From contig OZ244935.1 in NCBI GenBank assembly GCA_965222005.1, forward strand, positions 2,046,001-2,110,000: a stretch of DNA of 64,000 bases, given 5' to 3'. Source of the stretch: CBDCTM01 sp965222005. Its GTDB lineage: Bacteria > Bacteroidota > Bacteroidia > Chitinophagales > Saprospiraceae. Positions 1-8,223 of this stretch are shown one piece after another. A model generated the notes under the pieces. The model saw only the letters and a list, made by a program, of their open reading frames with translations, was not told the origin of the DNA and made no database searches. The position numbers and the translations under genes are program-made. The first letter of the stretch is position 1. Each line of letters starts with the position of its first letter.

Positions 1-2
1 AC

Positions 3-311
3 TTTGCCGTCAATTGCGCCTCTATTTCCTGCCCGCGGCTGCGCAACGAAGCTTATCAGCCCGACCGGCTGGAAGCCCAGCTCCTGGATCAGGCAGGCTA
101 CTTCATCAACCGCTCCGGCAAAAACCACATCAGCGCGGACCAATTGCAGCTCTCAAGGATTTTCAGCTGGTTCAAAAAGGATTTTACTAAAAAAGGAAAC
201 CTCATCGACTTTCTCAATCAATATACGGAAGTGAAGATCCGCAAAGACGCATCAATCGATCATTTGGGCTATGACTGGAGGTTGAATGAAGAAAAATCGG
301 GGAAGAATTAG
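3..311 (+). CDS. DUF547 domain protein, C-terminal part (5' end outside window)
   Basis: An open frame enters from the left edge and ends at TAG 309-311. The visible residues begin FAVNCASISCPRLRNEAY, the Asn-Cys-Ala-Ser...Cys-Pro motif and following Glu-Ala-Tyr typical of DUF547 proteins, a papain-like-fold family of unknown role that is usually exported or periplasmic. About 102 residues are visible, ending in a helical stretch and a DWRLNE tail, as in the family's C-terminus. The stop codon overlaps the stop of the convergent smpB by three bases. The start, any signal peptide and the first part of the domain lie outside the window. The family call is from motif recognition; function is unknown. 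Confidence 0.75.
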   Translation, partial: FAVNCASISCPRLRNEAYQPDRLEAQLLDQAGYFINRSGKNHISADQLQLSRIFSWFKKDFTKKGNLIDFLNQYTEVKIRKDASIDHLGYDWRLNEEKSGKN

Positions 312-781
312 CGGGTCTTGAATTTTTTCATGCGGTCGAGTTCTCGCTTGTTGTCGCGTGCTTTGATACTTTCGCGCTTATCGTATGCCTTCTTGCCCTG
401 TGCCAGCGCAATTTCAAGTTTGGCAAAACCGCGCTCCGTAACATACAGGCGATAGGGAACGATGGTAAAGCCGCGTTCTTTCACTTTGCGCTCCAATTTG
501 CGCAGCTCCTGTTTTTTGAGCAAAAGCTTGCGCATGCGCCGGGTTTCGTGATTGAACTGGTTGCCAAATTTGTACTCTCCCACAAACATATTTCGTACAA
601 AGAGCTCGCCTTTGCGGAACACGCAGTAAGCATCCTTCAGATTGGCATTGCTCCGTCTGATCGACTTGATTTCGGTGCCTGTAAGGCGGATGCCCGCCTC
701 ATACAGATCAATCAGGCGGTATTCGAAAGCCGCTTTTTTATTGACGATCTCTACTTCGTATTCTTTTTTTGCCTTTGCCAT
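308..781 (-). CDS. smpB: SsrA-binding protein SmpB
   Basis: This 157-residue protein is SmpB, the partner of tmRNA in trans-translation. It binds the tRNA-like domain of tmRNA and brings it to ribosomes stalled on broken messages. The whole OB-fold family pattern is visible: NKKAAFEYRLIDLYEAGIRL, then GTEIKSIRRSNANLKDAYC, the GEYKFGNQFNHETRRMRKLL block, and a basic C-terminal tail (KRESIKARDNKRELDRMKKF) that enters the decoding channel. Length is normal for the family. The ATG at 781 is used. The ssrA (tmRNA) gene is not seen in this window. The 3' end overlaps the convergent DUF547 gene. Confidence 0.97.
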   Translation of the reverse strand: MAKAKKEYEVEIVNKKAAFEYRLIDLYEAGIRLTGTEIKSIRRSNANLKDAYCVFRKGELFVRNMFVGEYKFGNQFNHETRRMRKLLLKKQELRKLERKVKERGFTIVPYRLYVTERGFAKLEIALAQGKKAYDKRESIKARDNKRELDRMKKFKTR

Positions 782-798
782 TTTTTAAGCGGTGTTTA

Positions 799-1113
799 TC
801 ATCTCAATTTCACAGCCGTACCGTAAGCCAGTATCTCTGAGCAGCCCTTCATTACCATCGCTGTGGTAAAGCGGACGTTGATGATGGCATCTGCACCGAT
901 GGCCTGCCCGTCGGCTACCATCCGGTCGATTGCCTGTTCGCGGGCATCGGCCATCAGGCGGGTGTATTCGTCGATCTCACCGCCCACAATATTCTTGAGG
1001 CCGGCAAAGATGTCGCGCCCGATATTACGGGCCCTTACAGTGCTTCCCCTGGCAATATCAATTACTTCTATGATCTCTCTTCCAGGGATGCGTTCGGTGG
1101 TAGATAACAACAT
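799..1113 (-). CDS. YbjQ/UPF0145 family protein
   Basis: This 104-residue protein matches the YbjQ (UPF0145) family. It has an N-terminal MLLSTTERIPGREI strand, a central ARNIGRDIFAGLKNIVGGE helix and a C-terminal strand ending YGTAVKL. Family members are small, probably pentameric proteins once described as heavy-metal binding; their real function is not established. The frame can be extended to a TTG at 1137, but the ATG at 1113 gives the usual family N-terminus and is preferred. It lies 17 bp upstream of smpB on the same strand, so co-transcription is possible. Confidence 0.85.
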   Translation of the reverse strand: MLLSTTERIPGREIIEVIDIARGSTVRARNIGRDIFAGLKNIVGGEIDEYTRLMADAREQAIDRMVADGQAIGADAIINVRFTTAMVMKGCSEILAYGTAVKLR

Positions 1114-1266
1114 CGGATAATTATTTTTTACAGGCAATCAAATTTCACCAAATAGAGCCGACAATTTGATCTTGACTAAGTTGCGACTAGTTCGCGATTT
1201 GTTTGAACAGTTCAAGTTTCTATAACACAAAAAATTGCCAGGTCGTTCTGCCCTTTCCCAAATTTT

Positions 1267-3450
1267 CTACAAATTTTCCAGCAGGAAGTTAGTCATTTTG
1301 GTGTACAGATGGATTCTTGCATTCTGGCCATAAATCCCGTGATTGCGATTGGGGTAAAAGTAGGTGTCAAATTGCTTGTTTGCGCGGATGAGTGCATTGG
1401 CCATCTCAACGGTATTCTGAAAATGCACATTATCATCTGCTACCCCATGCACCAGCAAATATGCCCCTTTCAACTGATCGGCAAAATAGATGGGCGAGTT
1501 GTCACGATAGCCTTCCGGGTTCTCTTTAGCGGTGCGCATAAAGCGTTCGGTGTAGATGGTATCGTACCACTTCCAGTTGGTCACCGGCGCTATTGCGATG
1601 GCAGCCTTGAACACCTCACTCCCCTTCAAAATAGCCAATGATGACATATATCCGCCATAGCTCCAGCCAAAAATACCGATGCGGCCGGGATCGGTAAATG
1701 GCAAGCTGGCCAAATATTTACCAGCCTCAATCTGATCGATGGTTTCGTATTTGCCGAGCTGCTGGTAGGTCATCTTTTTGAACTGCTCACCGCGTGCTCC
1801 TGTGCCGCGATTGTCCACACTGGCTACCACATAGCCTTTTTGGGCCAGCATTTGAAACCACTGATAGTTGCTTCCGCTGTAGGAATTGCGCACGGTTTGG
1901 CTGCCAGGGCCTCCGTACACATACATAAATGCCGGGTATTTCCGGTTGTTGTCGAAGTTGGGAGGCTTGATCATCCAGCCATTCAACTCAACATTGTCGC
2001 TGGTTTTGAAAGTGAAAAATTCAACCGCCTGGAAGTTGTATTCGGCAGTGACTTTGCGCACATCGGCATTGTCTTCCAAGCTGCGCAGCAGTTTCCCCTG
2101 CCGATCATACACGGCATAGGTGGCGGGGCTGTTAGCTTCAGAATGGTACAGCACAAAATAATCGAACGTACTGCTAAACTGAGCAGAGTTCCAACCATCT
2201 TTGGAAGAAAGCATTTTCTTGTTCGTGCCATCCAGGCCAATGGAATATATCTCCCGGTTTATCGGCTTTGAGGCAGCAGCCTGGTAAAAAAGGCGTTGGT
2301 TTTTTTCATCTACCCCATACAGCTTGGTCACATCGAAGCGGCCTTTGGTAAGCTGGCGGACGAGTTGGCCGTTCATATTGTACAGATAGATGTGATAGTT
2401 GCCATCCTTTTCGCTGGAATAGAGGAAGTGTTGTCCATCTTTGAGGAATTTCAGATTATCAAAATGTCCTTCTCCGATGTACCACTCATTGCGCTCCTCC
2501 ATCAGGAGTTTGGTAGCGCCCAGCTCAGCATTAGCTAGCAAAAGTTCCAACTTGTTTTGATGCCTGTTCATCCGGAAAATACAGAGCTGGCGGGAGTTTT
2601 GTGTCCAGCGGATACGGGGAATGTATTGATCTTCTTCCTTGCCCAGGTCTGCCTTTACAGTTTTGCCATTGCCTACATTGTATAGGTGAACAGAAACGAC
2701 CGAATTGGTTTCGCCCACCTTGGGATATTTGAACGTGACGTATTCGGGATAATCATCATCATGATACATCGTCATCGTAAATTCCTTGACGGCGCTCTCA
2801 TCGAAGCGCATAAAAGCGATGCGCTGGCCATCGGGTGACCATTCAAAGGCTCTGGCAAAACTAAATTCCTCTTCATATACCCAATCGGGGCTGCCGTTGA
2901 TGATGTGGTTGTGCTTGCCATCATGAGTAACTTGTACTTCTTTCCCTGTTTTGAAATCCACATAAAACAGATTGTTTTTACGGACAAAAGCCACCTTGTC
3001 GGCCTGCGGATTGAAGGTGGCGTAGCGCTGCTTGCCTCCTTTACTGAGGGTGATGAGGGTTTTAGCCTTGCGATCGTACACAAAATAATTGGCGCGGGTG
3101 GAATGGCGGTAGATGCGCTCAGTGCCCGTTTTGAGCAATATTTTCTGCTCGTCATTGCTGAAGCTATAACTGTCGAAAGCCGCCTCAAAGTCATCATTGC
3201 CTTTGATTGCTTCGGCATCGAAGATGACTTTTGTAAAATTGCCGGTGGTGAGATCGTATTCCTTGACCTGTTTGCCCTCGCGGCGGGAGTAGTGCTTGCC
3301 GTCATTGAGAAAGTTGAAACCCGGAACAGATTTGGAGCGGAAGGTGCCGTCTTGCCAGATGTCCTCCAGTGTGATCTCCTTTTGAGCGGGCAGCAAACTA
3401 CTTGAACCGATAGCGATGAGTACGAGGAATAGAAAAGTGTATTTTCTCAT
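1267..3450 (-). CDS. Dipeptidyl peptidase IV (S9B prolyl oligopeptidase family)
   Basis: This 727-residue exported serine peptidase removes Xaa-Pro or Xaa-Ala dipeptides from peptide N-termini. It opens with a signal peptide (MRKYTFLFLVLIAIGSSSLL, cleavage near PAQ-KE). The first two thirds form an eight-bladed DPP IV propeller. The motif DWVYEEEF supplies the paired glutamates that hold the substrate's free amino group. The C-terminal alpha/beta hydrolase domain has the nucleophile in GWSYGG (Ser about 597), Asp in GVADDNVHF (about 672) and His in NRNHGI (about 704), the same order as in mammalian DPP4. Length is normal. The gene stands alone. In Bacteroidota such enzymes serve periplasmic peptide use. 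Confidence 0.95.
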   Translation of the reverse strand: MRKYTFLFLVLIAIGSSSLLPAQKEITLEDIWQDGTFRSKSVPGFNFLNDGKHYSRREGKQVKEYDLTTGNFTKVIFDAEAIKGNDDFEAAFDSYSFSNDEQKILLKTGTERIYRHSTRANYFVYDRKAKTLITLSKGGKQRYATFNPQADKVAFVRKNNLFYVDFKTGKEVQVTHDGKHNHIINGSPDWVYEEEFSFARAFEWSPDGQRIAFMRFDESAVKEFTMTMYHDDDYPEYVTFKYPKVGETNSVVSVHLYNVGNGKTVKADLGKEEDQYIPRIRWTQNSRQLCIFRMNRHQNKLELLLANAELGATKLLMEERNEWYIGEGHFDNLKFLKDGQHFLYSSEKDGNYHIYLYNMNGQLVRQLTKGRFDVTKLYGVDEKNQRLFYQAAASKPINREIYSIGLDGTNKKMLSSKDGWNSAQFSSTFDYFVLYHSEANSPATYAVYDRQGKLLRSLEDNADVRKVTAEYNFQAVEFFTFKTSDNVELNGWMIKPPNFDNNRKYPAFMYVYGGPGSQTVRNSYSGSNYQWFQMLAQKGYVVASVDNRGTGARGEQFKKMTYQQLGKYETIDQIEAGKYLASLPFTDPGRIGIFGWSYGGYMSSLAILKGSEVFKAAIAIAPVTNWKWYDTIYTERFMRTAKENPEGYRDNSPIYFADQLKGAYLLVHGVADDNVHFQNTVEMANALIRANKQFDTYFYPNRNHGIYGQNARIHLYTKMTNFLLENL

Positions 3451-3722
3451 AATTGTTATTGTTTATACAACCTCATTGAATGCGCCACGAAATTACTGAT
3501 TTTCAGGTGATCTAAGGAATATATGTATAAAATTTACGACAAAGAACGGCCAATATTCGAGCAACGAGCTGCTGCATTGCTTGCCAGGGCTCTGAGAGAA
3601 CAATTTTTCAAAAACAGCAGTCTTTTTTAGGGGAGGGGAGCGGCTATTTGGTATATATAACACAGGAAACTATTTATCTCCTATGGGGTATAAACACTAA
3701 AGATCGTCAAAACAGTGTTCCG

Positions 3723-4634
3723 ATGCTAAAATTTATATCGTTCATTTTCGTCCTGCTTTTTGCTTTTTCCTCCTGCACGGAAAAGGAAACCATTTTTGAG
3801 AAAACCCATACCAATCAGGTGATTGATGATAATACCGCGCCGCCCTTCAGTGGCGTGTCATCGGTGCAAGCCAGCAATTATATCAACAGGATGTTCATTG
3901 ATTTGCTGGGGCGGGAGCCCTCTTTGGAAACGCTTGATCTGCTGGTGGCGGAGCTCAGGACAGCCAATTACAGCGAAATAGCCAAAGAAGATGTTTTACT
4001 CAGCCTAATGTTTTCGGCGCGATACAAAAACGAATATTACAATCGGTTCAATGACATTTACTTTACTGAATACCTTGCACGCACTCAGGTAGAAGAGATT
4101 GACGGTGCCGTTGTGTTGTTTACCACTTACTACGATGCTGCCGTACAGCAGGGGGAAGTGCTATTGGCGCAGGTGTATCAGCAACTCATCGATCAGCTGG
4201 TTGATCTTAAAAATGCGCCCAACGACTATGCCAGCGGGCAAATTGGCATCAACGAATACATGCGCCGGATATGCACCAATTTCTTTTACGATGAGATCAA
4301 CATGGGCTCGGAGAATTTTGTGATCTCCTGTTTTGAAAACTTTCACAAGCGCCTGCCTACCGAAGAGGAAAAAGCAGCCGGGGTGACTATGGTGGATGGC
4401 TTTTCGGCCCAGCTGCTGCATAGCGACGGCAACAGCCGCTCCGATTTCACAGAGATCATTCTGAATCACGATGGCTTTTATGAGGGCCTGGTGATCGATG
4501 TGTACCGCCGCTTATTGGCCCGTGAGCCCAACTCTGAAGAGATGGTCCGTGAGACAGAAATCATTAGCAATGATGGTGATTTTCAGGCTTTGCAAAGGCG
4601 CATTATGGTCTCAACAGAGTATGCTGGTTTCTGA
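3723..4634 (+). CDS. Lipoprotein with two DUF4214/DUF1549-like helical motifs
   Basis: First gene of a five-gene plus-strand operon. The ATG at 3723 gives a lipoprotein signal peptide, MLKFISFIFVLLFAFSSC, with the lipobox Cys followed by TEKE; an upstream in-frame TTG at 3648 would bury it. The mature protein is mainly helical. It has an N-terminal motif NRMFIDLLGREPSLETLD and a related C-terminal motif VYRRLLAREPNSEEM. These resemble the helices of DUF4214 and the Planctomycete DUF1549 family, in which LLGRxP is a hallmark. A middle segment has another (ENFHKRLPTEEEKA). No catalytic residues are recognisable. Co-occurrence with the DUF1501-like gene downstream supports the DUF1549 analogy. 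Function unknown. Confidence 0.7.
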   Translation: MLKFISFIFVLLFAFSSCTEKETIFEKTHTNQVIDDNTAPPFSGVSSVQASNYINRMFIDLLGREPSLETLDLLVAELRTANYSEIAKEDVLLSLMFSARYKNEYYNRFNDIYFTEYLARTQVEEIDGAVVLFTTYYDAAVQQGEVLLAQVYQQLIDQLVDLKNAPNDYASGQIGINEYMRRICTNFFYDEINMGSENFVISCFENFHKRLPTEEEKAAGVTMVDGFSAQLLHSDGNSRSDFTEIILNHDGFYEGLVIDVYRRLLAREPNSEEMVRETEIISNDGDFQALQRRIMVSTEYAGF

Positions 4635-4665
4635 CATTCCTTTTTCAACAAAACTTCGTTTACCA

Positions 4666-5184
4666 ATGAATTCGAGAATTATATTCCAATATCTGCTCAT
4701 CCTTCTGGTCGGGTTTTCTGCTTGCAAAAAGGAAACCACTGTGGTGAAAGAGCCTCTCATCGATAATTATATTTATGCGGTGGATGGAGAAAAGCTCTAC
4801 CAATCATCCGCAGAAAAAACCAAGCAAAAAACACCTGAGCAGTATTTGTCAATTTTGTACAGCAATTTATTTCGGCAAACCATCCCGCAAGAGGAGCTGC
4901 GCGAAATGGCAGAGGTGCGGCAGTCTGTGGGTGACAAGCAACTGGTGGACGAGCTCACGCTCAACAGCTACGCGCATCGGCCGGATGTGCAGATTCCCAG
5001 CAACCAACAAATGCGCGCCGATATTGACCAATTTGTAGAACAAACCTTCCTCCGGTTTTTTCTCCGATTGCCAAGCCCTTATGAATTATACGAGCTCCGA
5101 AATGCCATCGAAGAAGACCCCGGGCTTACACCCGAGCTGATCTATCAGGGCTTTGCCATTTCCAATGAGTACAAATTTTACTAA
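4666..5184 (+). CDS. Small helical lipoprotein, paralogue-like companion of the preceding gene
   Basis: Second gene of the operon, 31 bp after the previous stop. The ATG at 4666 gives the lipoprotein signal MNSRIIFQYLLILLVGFSAC followed by KKE. An open frame extends upstream to 4498, but that part lies inside the previous gene and is a shadow. The mature part (about 150 residues) contains QYLSILYSNLFRQTIPQEEL and FLRFFLRLPSPYELYEL. These have the same spacing of aromatic and basic residues followed by Pro and Glu as the LLGREP motifs of the upstream protein, so the two are probably distant paralogues. No known domain is recognised with confidence. A role next to the DUF1501-like protein is inferred from position only. 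Confidence 0.65.
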   Translation: MNSRIIFQYLLILLVGFSACKKETTVVKEPLIDNYIYAVDGEKLYQSSAEKTKQKTPEQYLSILYSNLFRQTIPQEELREMAEVRQSVGDKQLVDELTLNSYAHRPDVQIPSNQQMRADIDQFVEQTFLRFFLRLPSPYELYELRNAIEEDPGLTPELIYQGFAISNEYKFY

Positions 5185-5205
5185 TCGACCTTCAACATTT
5201 TCAGC

Positions 5206-6561
5206 ATGAAAAGAAGACAGTTCCTGCGAAATACTGCCCTTACCACTGCCGGTGCTATCGGCATTCCTTACATTTTGCCCACAGGCCGCCTCTTTGCCGC
5301 CACTGGCAATCGGATCGCCAATCATGTAGTCTTTGTTCTTTTTGGCGGGGGAATTCGCCAGCAGGAGTCCGTAGATCAACAATATTTGGCCAACCAAAAC
5401 CCCGCTCTTCCCACTGGTAATGTGATGCGCAATATGTTGGCAGGTGCCAAGCCCAATGGCAGCATTATTTTTGAAGATTGGGAGCCCGTTCTCAATACAC
5501 CGCTCAGCCAACAAGGTACGTTATTTCGGGAGGTGCTGTATCGCGAAGGGCCTACCGGCCACTTCAATGGCCATACAGTAGCCATGACCGGGCAGTACAC
5601 CGAGACCGGCCTCAACCTCAACGTCAACCCGGAGTATCCTACTATTTTTGAATATTATCGTAAGCATTCCGATCCGGCGCGCAGTGCTATCAATACCTGG
5701 TGGCTTTCAGAAGGGCTGGGGCCATATCCTTCCCTCAACTACAGCCGCTTTCCGTCGTATGGTGCCAGCTACGGGGCCAATTACCTTCGCCCCGCTTCGG
5801 TATTTGGCAATGCAGGCTTCAATCAATTGTCGGCGGCGCAAACTTATCAGCCTGATGATGTAGCCAGAATCAATAAGGTCAAAGAGTTGCTGGATAATAA
5901 TTTTGATAAGACAGCTGCTTCTCTGCCCGGTATCCACAACAACTCGGAGGATCGGGAGCGCATCAAAGCTTTTTTGCTAAATACGATGGACAAAGCAGCG
6001 AATGGCAACATTCCGCTGGCTGCTCCCGGCAATGATGCCAACCTGCTCACTGGCGATCTGATCAATATTACGGCAGCCTGGCTGGTGCTGGAAGAGTTTG
6101 CCCCCGAACTAACCGTGATCAATACTACCAATCTGGATATTTGCCACAGCAATTTTAGTGCGTATATCAACTTCCTCCACAAAGCCGACTATGGGGTTGG
6201 CTGGTTGTGGGACAAAATACAGAGCCACCCGGTAATGGCCAACGATACGATTATGATCTGTATGCCGGAGCACGGGCGCGATATGGATACAAACAATGTG
6301 CGGGATGACAATGGCTTGGCTGCCTATGATCATTCGGCCAACCGAAACCTGACACCCGCGCAGGACAATCCGCGCCGACTCTTTGCCATGGTCGTCGGGC
6401 CGCCCGATAAGGTGGTACAAAATGAGGCCCTCGGCTCGGCCTTCAATCCTGCTGCCGAATCCATCGATATTGTACCTACCATTGCCCATATTCTCGGTTT
6501 CAAAGACGCTATGCCGGGTGGTTTGCTGCCAGGCCGGGTGTTGACGGAAGCCTTTGTTTGA
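5206..6561 (+). CDS. DUF1501-like secreted protein with Tat signal (alkaline phosphatase-like fold)
   Basis: This 451-residue protein begins MKRRQFLRNTALTTAGAIGI, a twin-arginine signal of the kind seen on DUF1501 proteins, with cleavage probably near LFAATG. The body resembles the alkaline phosphatase/sulfatase-like fold used by DUF1501: NHVVFVLFGGGIRQQES near the start, GHFNGHTVAMTGQY, then MICMPEHGRDMDTN and DHSANRN, where the clustered His and Asp residues would hold metal. The usual sulfatase Cys/Ser-Pro-Ser-Arg signature is absent. In Planctomycetes DUF1501 genes pair with DUF1549/DUF1553 cytochrome-type genes; here the partners are small lipoproteins. Substrate and activity are unknown. 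The gene follows the previous stop by 21 bp. Confidence 0.75.
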   Translation: MKRRQFLRNTALTTAGAIGIPYILPTGRLFAATGNRIANHVVFVLFGGGIRQQESVDQQYLANQNPALPTGNVMRNMLAGAKPNGSIIFEDWEPVLNTPLSQQGTLFREVLYREGPTGHFNGHTVAMTGQYTETGLNLNVNPEYPTIFEYYRKHSDPARSAINTWWLSEGLGPYPSLNYSRFPSYGASYGANYLRPASVFGNAGFNQLSAAQTYQPDDVARINKVKELLDNNFDKTAASLPGIHNNSEDRERIKAFLLNTMDKAANGNIPLAAPGNDANLLTGDLINITAAWLVLEEFAPELTVINTTNLDICHSNFSAYINFLHKADYGVGWLWDKIQSHPVMANDTIMICMPEHGRDMDTNNVRDDNGLAAYDHSANRNLTPAQDNPRRLFAMVVGPPDKVVQNEALGSAFNPAAESIDIVPTIAHILGFKDAMPGGLLPGRVLTEAFV

Positions 6562-6627
6562 TGGCCGGATGTATAGGAACACATTTTCAGGTACCCGGAA
6601 AACGGGCAACCGATAAAATAAAACGAT

Positions 6628-7632
6628 ATGAAAAAATTATCCTATCTCTTTGTTTTGGGGCTACTCCTGGCCTATGCTTGTAGCGATAGCTTATCGGAAT
6701 CGGTCATCGACCCGCCGGACGCTCCCTTTAATCCTTTTGATACGGTGAATTATGATGTGAGCATGATCCCTGAAATTGAGGTGGATAGCCATACTATTCT
6801 CGGCTTGCACTATCATATCATTTCCAAGAGGTGCAATCAGCCGGGCTGCCACGATGGCTCCTTTGAGCCGGATTACCGAACTGTACAAAGTACGTACAGT
6901 ACGCTGGTGTATCATGGGATTGAGAAAAATTATGTAAAGCAGCGGGATGGTCTCGACCCTTTGCTCTATCGGGTGATGCCCGGCGAGCCGGATCAGTCGA
7001 TGCTGTATCATCGTATTACGCAGGATCGGCCGCAGTTTGAGCAGATGCCTTCGAGTGGAATTCCGTTGGAGCAGCGAGAAATTGATTTGATTCGGGAATG
7101 GATAGAAAATGGAGCGCCTGATATATACGGTAAGCCTGCTACGTACAGCAGCATCCAGCCGATTTGCTATGGTTTGCTGGCATATAATGAGCAGGGGCAG
7201 CGCCTTGATAGTATCCGTGGCAATTTTGAATTCAACCCCTTCCTGGTGCGGCCTTCTGATGGAGCGATCACCCTTTGGTTTTTGTACCTCGACGTTAATC
7301 CGGCCAGAGACACCTTGTTTGGCAATGCATTGACGCATAATAAAATCAAGATTTCCAATGATGCGTATGACTTCAGCAATGCTGTAGAATTGGATATGAC
7401 CGTGCCTTTGTTTCCCAAACTGGAGCCCAGCGCTTTTAGCCAACCCCTCGGTTTTCCGGTTCCTTACTACCAAAACATCACCTTTAATCCGGCTGATTAC
7501 GGCTTTGGTGTGGGTGATATCGTGTATCTGCGTACTTATGTGCAAGACTCTGATCACAGCAGCCCGACGGAATTGCCGGAAAGCGAGATGCAGTTTGTGT
7601 TGTTAACGTATTTTAGTTTCGTTATTCAATAA
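6628..7632 (+). CDS. Lipoprotein with a C-x4-C-H cytochrome c-like domain
   Basis: This 334-residue protein starts MKKLSYLFVLGLLLAYAC with a lipobox Cys. Residues about 55-160 look like the Planctomycete-type cytochrome c domain: HYHIISKRCNQPGCHDGSF carries a Cys-x4-Cys-His haem-type motif, and LYRVMPGEPDQSMLYHRI followed by QMPSSGIPLEQREIDLIREW matches the distal region, where the Met of QMP is the expected axial ligand. The longer C-x4-C spacing is unlike standard CxxCH, so covalent haem is possible but unproven. The remaining 170 residues look like a beta-rich domain. It is the fourth gene of the operon. An electron-transfer or redox-sensing role beside the DUF1501-like protein is inference. 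Confidence 0.7.
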   Translation: MKKLSYLFVLGLLLAYACSDSLSESVIDPPDAPFNPFDTVNYDVSMIPEIEVDSHTILGLHYHIISKRCNQPGCHDGSFEPDYRTVQSTYSTLVYHGIEKNYVKQRDGLDPLLYRVMPGEPDQSMLYHRITQDRPQFEQMPSSGIPLEQREIDLIREWIENGAPDIYGKPATYSSIQPICYGLLAYNEQGQRLDSIRGNFEFNPFLVRPSDGAITLWFLYLDVNPARDTLFGNALTHNKIKISNDAYDFSNAVELDMTVPLFPKLEPSAFSQPLGFPVPYYQNITFNPADYGFGVGDIVYLRTYVQDSDHSSPTELPESEMQFVLLTYFSFVIQ

Positions 7633-7644
7633 ATTCTTTGCCAG

Positions 7645-8148
7645 ATGTTATTAGTGAAAAATATAGTTTTTGGATTGGTTCGCCGCTGGCCTTTAGCTCT
7701 TTTGCTATTGCTTGCCGCGTGCACCAAAGAGCGTAGCAGTGAGCGGGAAATCGATAATCCCAATCCCAATATCAGCAATGTGCCTGCAATCGAACTGATA
7801 GAGGTGAATCCTGTGAATGTTGTAGCTTATGCCGATTCCATCGTATTTAGCATTCAATATACGGATGGCGACGGCGATCTCGGCACTACTAACCCTGATG
7901 TGCCTACCGTCGAACTGATCGACAATCGCAATTCGGATGACCTGGTATTCGAATACCATCTGTCGCCGCGTAGCCCGGCAGGCACAGTCATCAGCATCCA
8001 GGGCGAGCTGTCCATCGTGCTTAACAACACCATCCTACTGGATGAAAATCAAAGTTCCGAGCAAACCACTTTTTCCATCCATTTACAGGATCGGGCTGGC
8101 AATTGGAGCAATATGGTTGAAACGGAAACCATTACCATAACGAAATAG
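7645..8148 (+). CDS. Small lipoprotein with Ig-like/PKD-type beta domain
   Basis: Last gene of the operon, starting 12 bp after the previous stop. The 167-residue product has a basic N-terminus, a hydrophobic stretch RRWPLALLLLLAAC with the lipobox Cys, and then one beta-sandwich-like domain. The motif YTDGDGDLGTTNPD resembles a calcium-binding Asp/Gly loop, and the end DRAGNWSNMVETETITI is typical of Ig-like folds in Bacteroidota lipoproteins. No enzymatic motif is visible. Its tight spacing ties it to the DUF1501/cytochrome-like genes. Function unknown. Confidence 0.65.
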   Translation: MLLVKNIVFGLVRRWPLALLLLLAACTKERSSEREIDNPNPNISNVPAIELIEVNPVNVVAYADSIVFSIQYTDGDGDLGTTNPDVPTVELIDNRNSDDLVFEYHLSPRSPAGTVISIQGELSIVLNNTILLDENQSSEQTTFSIHLQDRAGNWSNMVETETITITK

Positions 8149-8223
8149 CGGGTAGGGGAGCAACAACACTACACAATAGAATGAGTTCAGGGCTTAGAGC
8201 TAAACTGCCCTGCTGGTGTCAGC

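Noticed and set aside
548..826. Open frame on the plus strand opposite smpB
   Set aside because: It is an antisense shadow of smpB with no start context or recognisable motif.
4498..4665. N-terminal extension of the second lipoprotein gene
   Set aside because: It overlaps the previous gene and would destroy the lipoprotein signal. The ATG at 4666 gives a normal lipobox.
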